Below are positions 62,189 to 64,000 of a stretch of 64,000 nt of DNA, piece after piece. The translations under genes and the position numbers were made by a program. Every line of letters starts with the position of its first letter. The first letter of the stretch is position 1. Where the stretch lies: the NCBI GenBank assembly GCA_017522515.1, contig JAFWZH010000232.1, positions 20,925 to 84,924 on the forward strand, in the 5' to 3' direction. The notes under the pieces were generated by a model. The model searched no databases. It saw only the letters and a program-made list of their open reading frames with translations, and was not told the DNA's origin. This stretch comes from Clostridia bacterium (GTDB taxonomy: Bacteria > Bacillota_A > Clostridia > UBA1212 > UBA1255).

Positions 62189-62464
62189 AGTGCCACCTTC
62201 CAATATGGGTTTTCCCACCCGAATTCCCACCCTTTTGAAAATTTATTTGCCGTTCCTACCCTTTTTGGTCTTTTTGGGTAGGGGTAAAAAAGCAGAAATC
62301 TTTATAATTATAATTGCAAGGTTATTGAAGGAGGGTATAGATCTTGCCTTTGTCACGAAATTGATAAAGGGGTACCCCTTTATGTAGGAACGGTGTTCCT
62401 ACATAAAGAACTCTGTCAACGCGCCAACGAAACACAGAGTCCACCCCATAAATTTTTATATTTT
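62189..62464 (-). promoter_or_regulatory. Long structured leader of the solute-binding protein operon
   Basis: The transcribed leader of about 270 bases holds ACTCTGT/ACAGAGT (62410-62440), a 13-pair perfect hairpin with a 3-base loop (62379-62407), and a 16-base perfect palindrome AAAGGGGTACCCCTTT (62366-62381) that shares bases with it. Nearer the gene are repeats of GGGTAGG/GGGTGGG. No known riboswitch was recognised. Confidence 0.55.
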
Positions 62465-62494
62465 ATTATATCATAAAAATTTTGATTCAGTCAA
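62465..62494 (-). promoter_or_regulatory. Promoter of the solute-binding protein operon
   Basis: On the minus strand TTGACT (62494-62489) and perfect TATAAT (62470-62465) with an 18-base spacer, about 275 bases before the ATG. Confidence 0.7.
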
Positions 62495-62572
62495 GACTCT
62501 ACCGCCTTTGTCGGAAAAATGTTGCAGATTTCTATGTGCGGAGGAATTGACCGAAAAGAAGGGAGCGAAGTT

Positions 62573-62947
62573 ATGCCCGAGAGAAAGACGGCAACGCACA
62601 AGGTGCTTGCGGATGGTGGCGGATACCGATTCATGTTTTACTGTGATCTGTCCGGCGCTCATATATGCACCACAAAGGAAATCTATTACGGGGATACGCA
62701 GGAAGAAGCCCTGAAGTCTGCCTGGCAGGCGGAAGGCCGAAGTCACTTCAATCAGTGTCGCAAATGCGGCAAATGGGTCAGCCTTGCCATGTACAATGTT
62801 GACGTCTTGGAATGTGTGGAGTGTGCCCCCTTCGAAGCCGAGGCGAAGTTCTGCAAAAACTGCGGTGCGAAGATTGAGGAACCCACAAAACCGTGCCCGA
62901 CGTGTGGCAAGCCTCTTGCGTATTACGGAAAGGGGTGGAGAAAATGA
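62573..62947 (+). CDS. Zinc-ribbon protein 1
   Basis: A 124-residue protein. The first half has an aromatic beta part (YRFMFYCDLSGAHICTTKEIYY) split by a Cys; then CRKCGKW.....ECVEC and a C-terminal zinc ribbon KFCKNCGAKIEEPTKPCPTCGKP. Multiple CxxC pairs indicate two zinc sites. GGGAG lies 7 bases before the ATG. Its codon use is richer in G and C than the core of the window. It overlaps the next gene by 4 bases. Function unknown. Confidence 0.75.
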   Translation: MPERKTATHKVLADGGGYRFMFYCDLSGAHICTTKEIYYGDTQEEALKSAWQAEGRSHFNQCRKCGKWVSLAMYNVDVLECVECAPFEAEAKFCKNCGAKIEEPTKPCPTCGKPLAYYGKGWRK

Positions 62948-63264
62948 GTCCGACCGAAAAGTTGAGATACAGAAACATGGAGGACTATGGGTTCGGCCCC
63001 AACGTGATGAAGAAAACCAAGGTCTGTGCCCGATGCGGCAAGATGGTTGGAGCAAATGCCAAGACTTGTCCCGAGTGCGGAGAGAAGCTACCCAGTGAAA
63101 CTCTCTTTGACCGCTATAAGCGGCAGCACAAATGCTGCCCCAACTGCGATACGGTGTTAGCATCCGACTCACAGTATTGCCCAAACTGCGGTAAGCAGAT
63201 CTTACAAAAAGCATTGGGGTATCAAGAAAATACTCCACAAGGAGGAAGAATCAATGAAGCATAA
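62944..63264 (+). CDS. Zinc-ribbon protein 2
   Basis: A 106-residue soluble protein with two zinc ribbons: CARCGKMVGANAKTCPECG and CCPNCDTVLASDSQYCPNCG, that is four CxxC pairs. A short conserved-looking N-terminus has KLRYRNMEDYGFGPNVMKK. The ATG shares ATGA with the stop of zinc-ribbon protein 1. Such double-ribbon proteins may be adaptors for a partner complex; none is identified. Confidence 0.78.
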   Translation: MSPTEKLRYRNMEDYGFGPNVMKKTKVCARCGKMVGANAKTCPECGEKLPSETLFDRYKRQHKCCPNCDTVLASDSQYCPNCGKQILQKALGYQENTPQGGRINEA

Positions 63265-64000
63265 AGGAATGAAGCAAGTAGTCAGTATGTTGCTGGCAGT
63301 GGTAATGCTGCTGAGCCTGATGCCTGCAACGGTTATGGCAAGAACCATTACTCCGGTTGAAACAGGCGGCGGAATGAATTTGCGGACGGATGCCACCGGA
63401 AAACTGCTTTGGGATCCGGTTGTAGGCGCAACAGGTTACCGAATCGACGTTTGTGTGCATCCCGGCAATTCTGTTTTAATGACTGAGAGCGTCGGCGCTG
63501 ATACCACGTCCTACGCGCTGTACGCAGAATTGGATGACCGGACCTTTGATAACGGTGATTACAGAGTGGAACTGCATGTATCCGGTGCAAACGCCGAGTA
63601 CAGTTCCAGCACACTGATCATCTATTACGACAGCCCATACGAAAAATTGCAGTCTCCCGCGAATCTACGTTGGAACGGAGACGTGGCCGAATGGGATGCA
63701 GTGACGAATGCCACACGGTATAACGTTTACGTGTGCAACACCACCGTCGGCGAGTTAAGCGTAAGATCCAACGTTACGGAAACCTCTGTGGATCTTTCCG
63801 ATTTTTCGCCGCAGGATGGGTGGTATTTTGAGGTTGCTGCTTTTGGCAGCGGCTATCGTAACAGCGAAGTCAGCGAAAGTCCCCGAAAAGGTGGCGGCTC
63901 CAGAAATATCGTTCCCGTTGATCAACCCGGTGCCATGAACCTTAAACTTTTGGCAAACGGAACGCTGCTTTGGGATAAATTTGACGATGCCACAAGCTAT
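63254..64000 (+). CDS. Secreted protein with fibronectin type III-like repeats (3' end outside window)
   Basis: An open frame from ATG 63254, with GGAGG 8 bases upstream, to the right edge (249 codons, no stop). A signal peptide (about residues 1-29, cleavage near VMA) is followed by beta repeats: MNLRTDATGKLLWDPVVGAT at about 41-60, LRWNGDVAEWDAVTNATRYN at about 137-156 and MNLKLLANGTLLWDKFDDAT at about 228-247. These have the look of fibronectin type III modules of large surface proteins. It overlaps zinc-ribbon protein 2 by 11 bases. Confidence 0.82.
   Translation, partial: MKHKGMKQVVSMLLAVVMLLSLMPATVMARTITPVETGGGMNLRTDATGKLLWDPVVGATGYRIDVCVHPGNSVLMTESVGADTTSYALYAELDDRTFDNGDYRVELHVSGANAEYSSSTLIIYYDSPYEKLQSPANLRWNGDVAEWDAVTNATRYNVYVCNTTVGELSVRSNVTETSVDLSDFSPQDGWYFEVAAFGSGYRNSEVSESPRKGGGSRNIVPVDQPGAMNLKLLANGTLLWDKFDDATSY

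Noticed and set aside
62471..63238. A 255-codon minus-strand frame across the zinc-ribbon genes
   Set aside because: The plus strand shows two proteins with regular CxxC pairs and good ribosome binding sites; the antisense frame is an effect of higher GC.
63348..63614. Minus-strand frame inside the secreted repeat protein
   Set aside because: The plus strand has an open frame with signal peptide and repeats through the edge of the window.

Overview
The window reads as chromosome of a low-GC, spore-forming Firmicute of class Clostridia that probably lives in the gut. It carries spoIIID and a sigH-type sigma factor (sporulation), a bile-salt-hydrolase-family enzyme and an alpha-galactosidase (gut host and diet), AT-rich codons, strong AGGAGG ribosome binding sites and many sigma-A promoters with 17-base spacers. 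No rRNA, CRISPR array, transposase or integrase was found.

Layout. 1-6.9 kb: end of prfB, a TIM-barrel isomerase, two HD nucleotidases (dgt, yfbR), secA and a TPR membrane protein. 6.9-8.9 kb: GNAT, amidohydrolase and 5-formyl-THF cyclo-ligase. 9.0-13.4 kb: a surface O-acetylation module (SGNH, DUF4358 lipoprotein, MBOAT, DHHW, small membrane protein). 13.4-16.7 kb, minus strand: THF riboswitch, folT, folC, bile-salt-hydrolase-type enzyme and tRNA-Arg. 16.8-20.9 kb: the overlapping operon cysE-cysS-sigH-thyA-folA. 20.9-30.3 kb: a Cthe_2159-like lipoprotein, LytM peptidase, P1 peptidase, YgiQ, an NlpC/P60-like lipoprotein, gap and tmcAL. 30.5-32.1 kb: fchA and an atypical folD. 32.1-39.9 kb: pepF, a bactofilin-like protein, two GT-C glycosyltransferases with jelly-roll domains and ttcA. 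40-41.3 kb: a metal-binding lipoprotein and spoIIID.

41.3-48.0 kb, minus strand: an aromatic amino acid operon with two gene fusions, a D-2-hydroxyacid dehydrogenase joined to AroA and AroE joined to AroK, plus aroC and pheA. 48.1-52.9 kb, minus strand: a C_GCAxxG_C_C protein, Mrp ATPase, fakA-fakB and a membrane XRE regulator. 53.0-56.6 kb: a permuted papain-like protein, GH36 alpha-galactosidase and DUF4432 epimerase. tRNA-Leu follows at 56.7 kb with a strong terminator and three small hairpins at exact 23-base spacing.

From about 58.4 kb to the right edge base composition looks clearly richer in G+C. This segment has a truncated transglutaminase chimera, a minus-strand operon of solute-binding lipoprotein, membrane LuxR sensor and XRE regulator behind a structured leader, and a plus-strand set of two zinc-ribbon proteins and a secreted repeat protein. 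It is probably accessory DNA.

A theme of the core part is one-carbon metabolism: folate uptake (folT under a THF riboswitch), polyglutamylation (folC), 5-formyl-THF recycling, thymidylate synthesis (thyA, folA) and methenyl/methylene-THF interconversion (fchA, folD-like).
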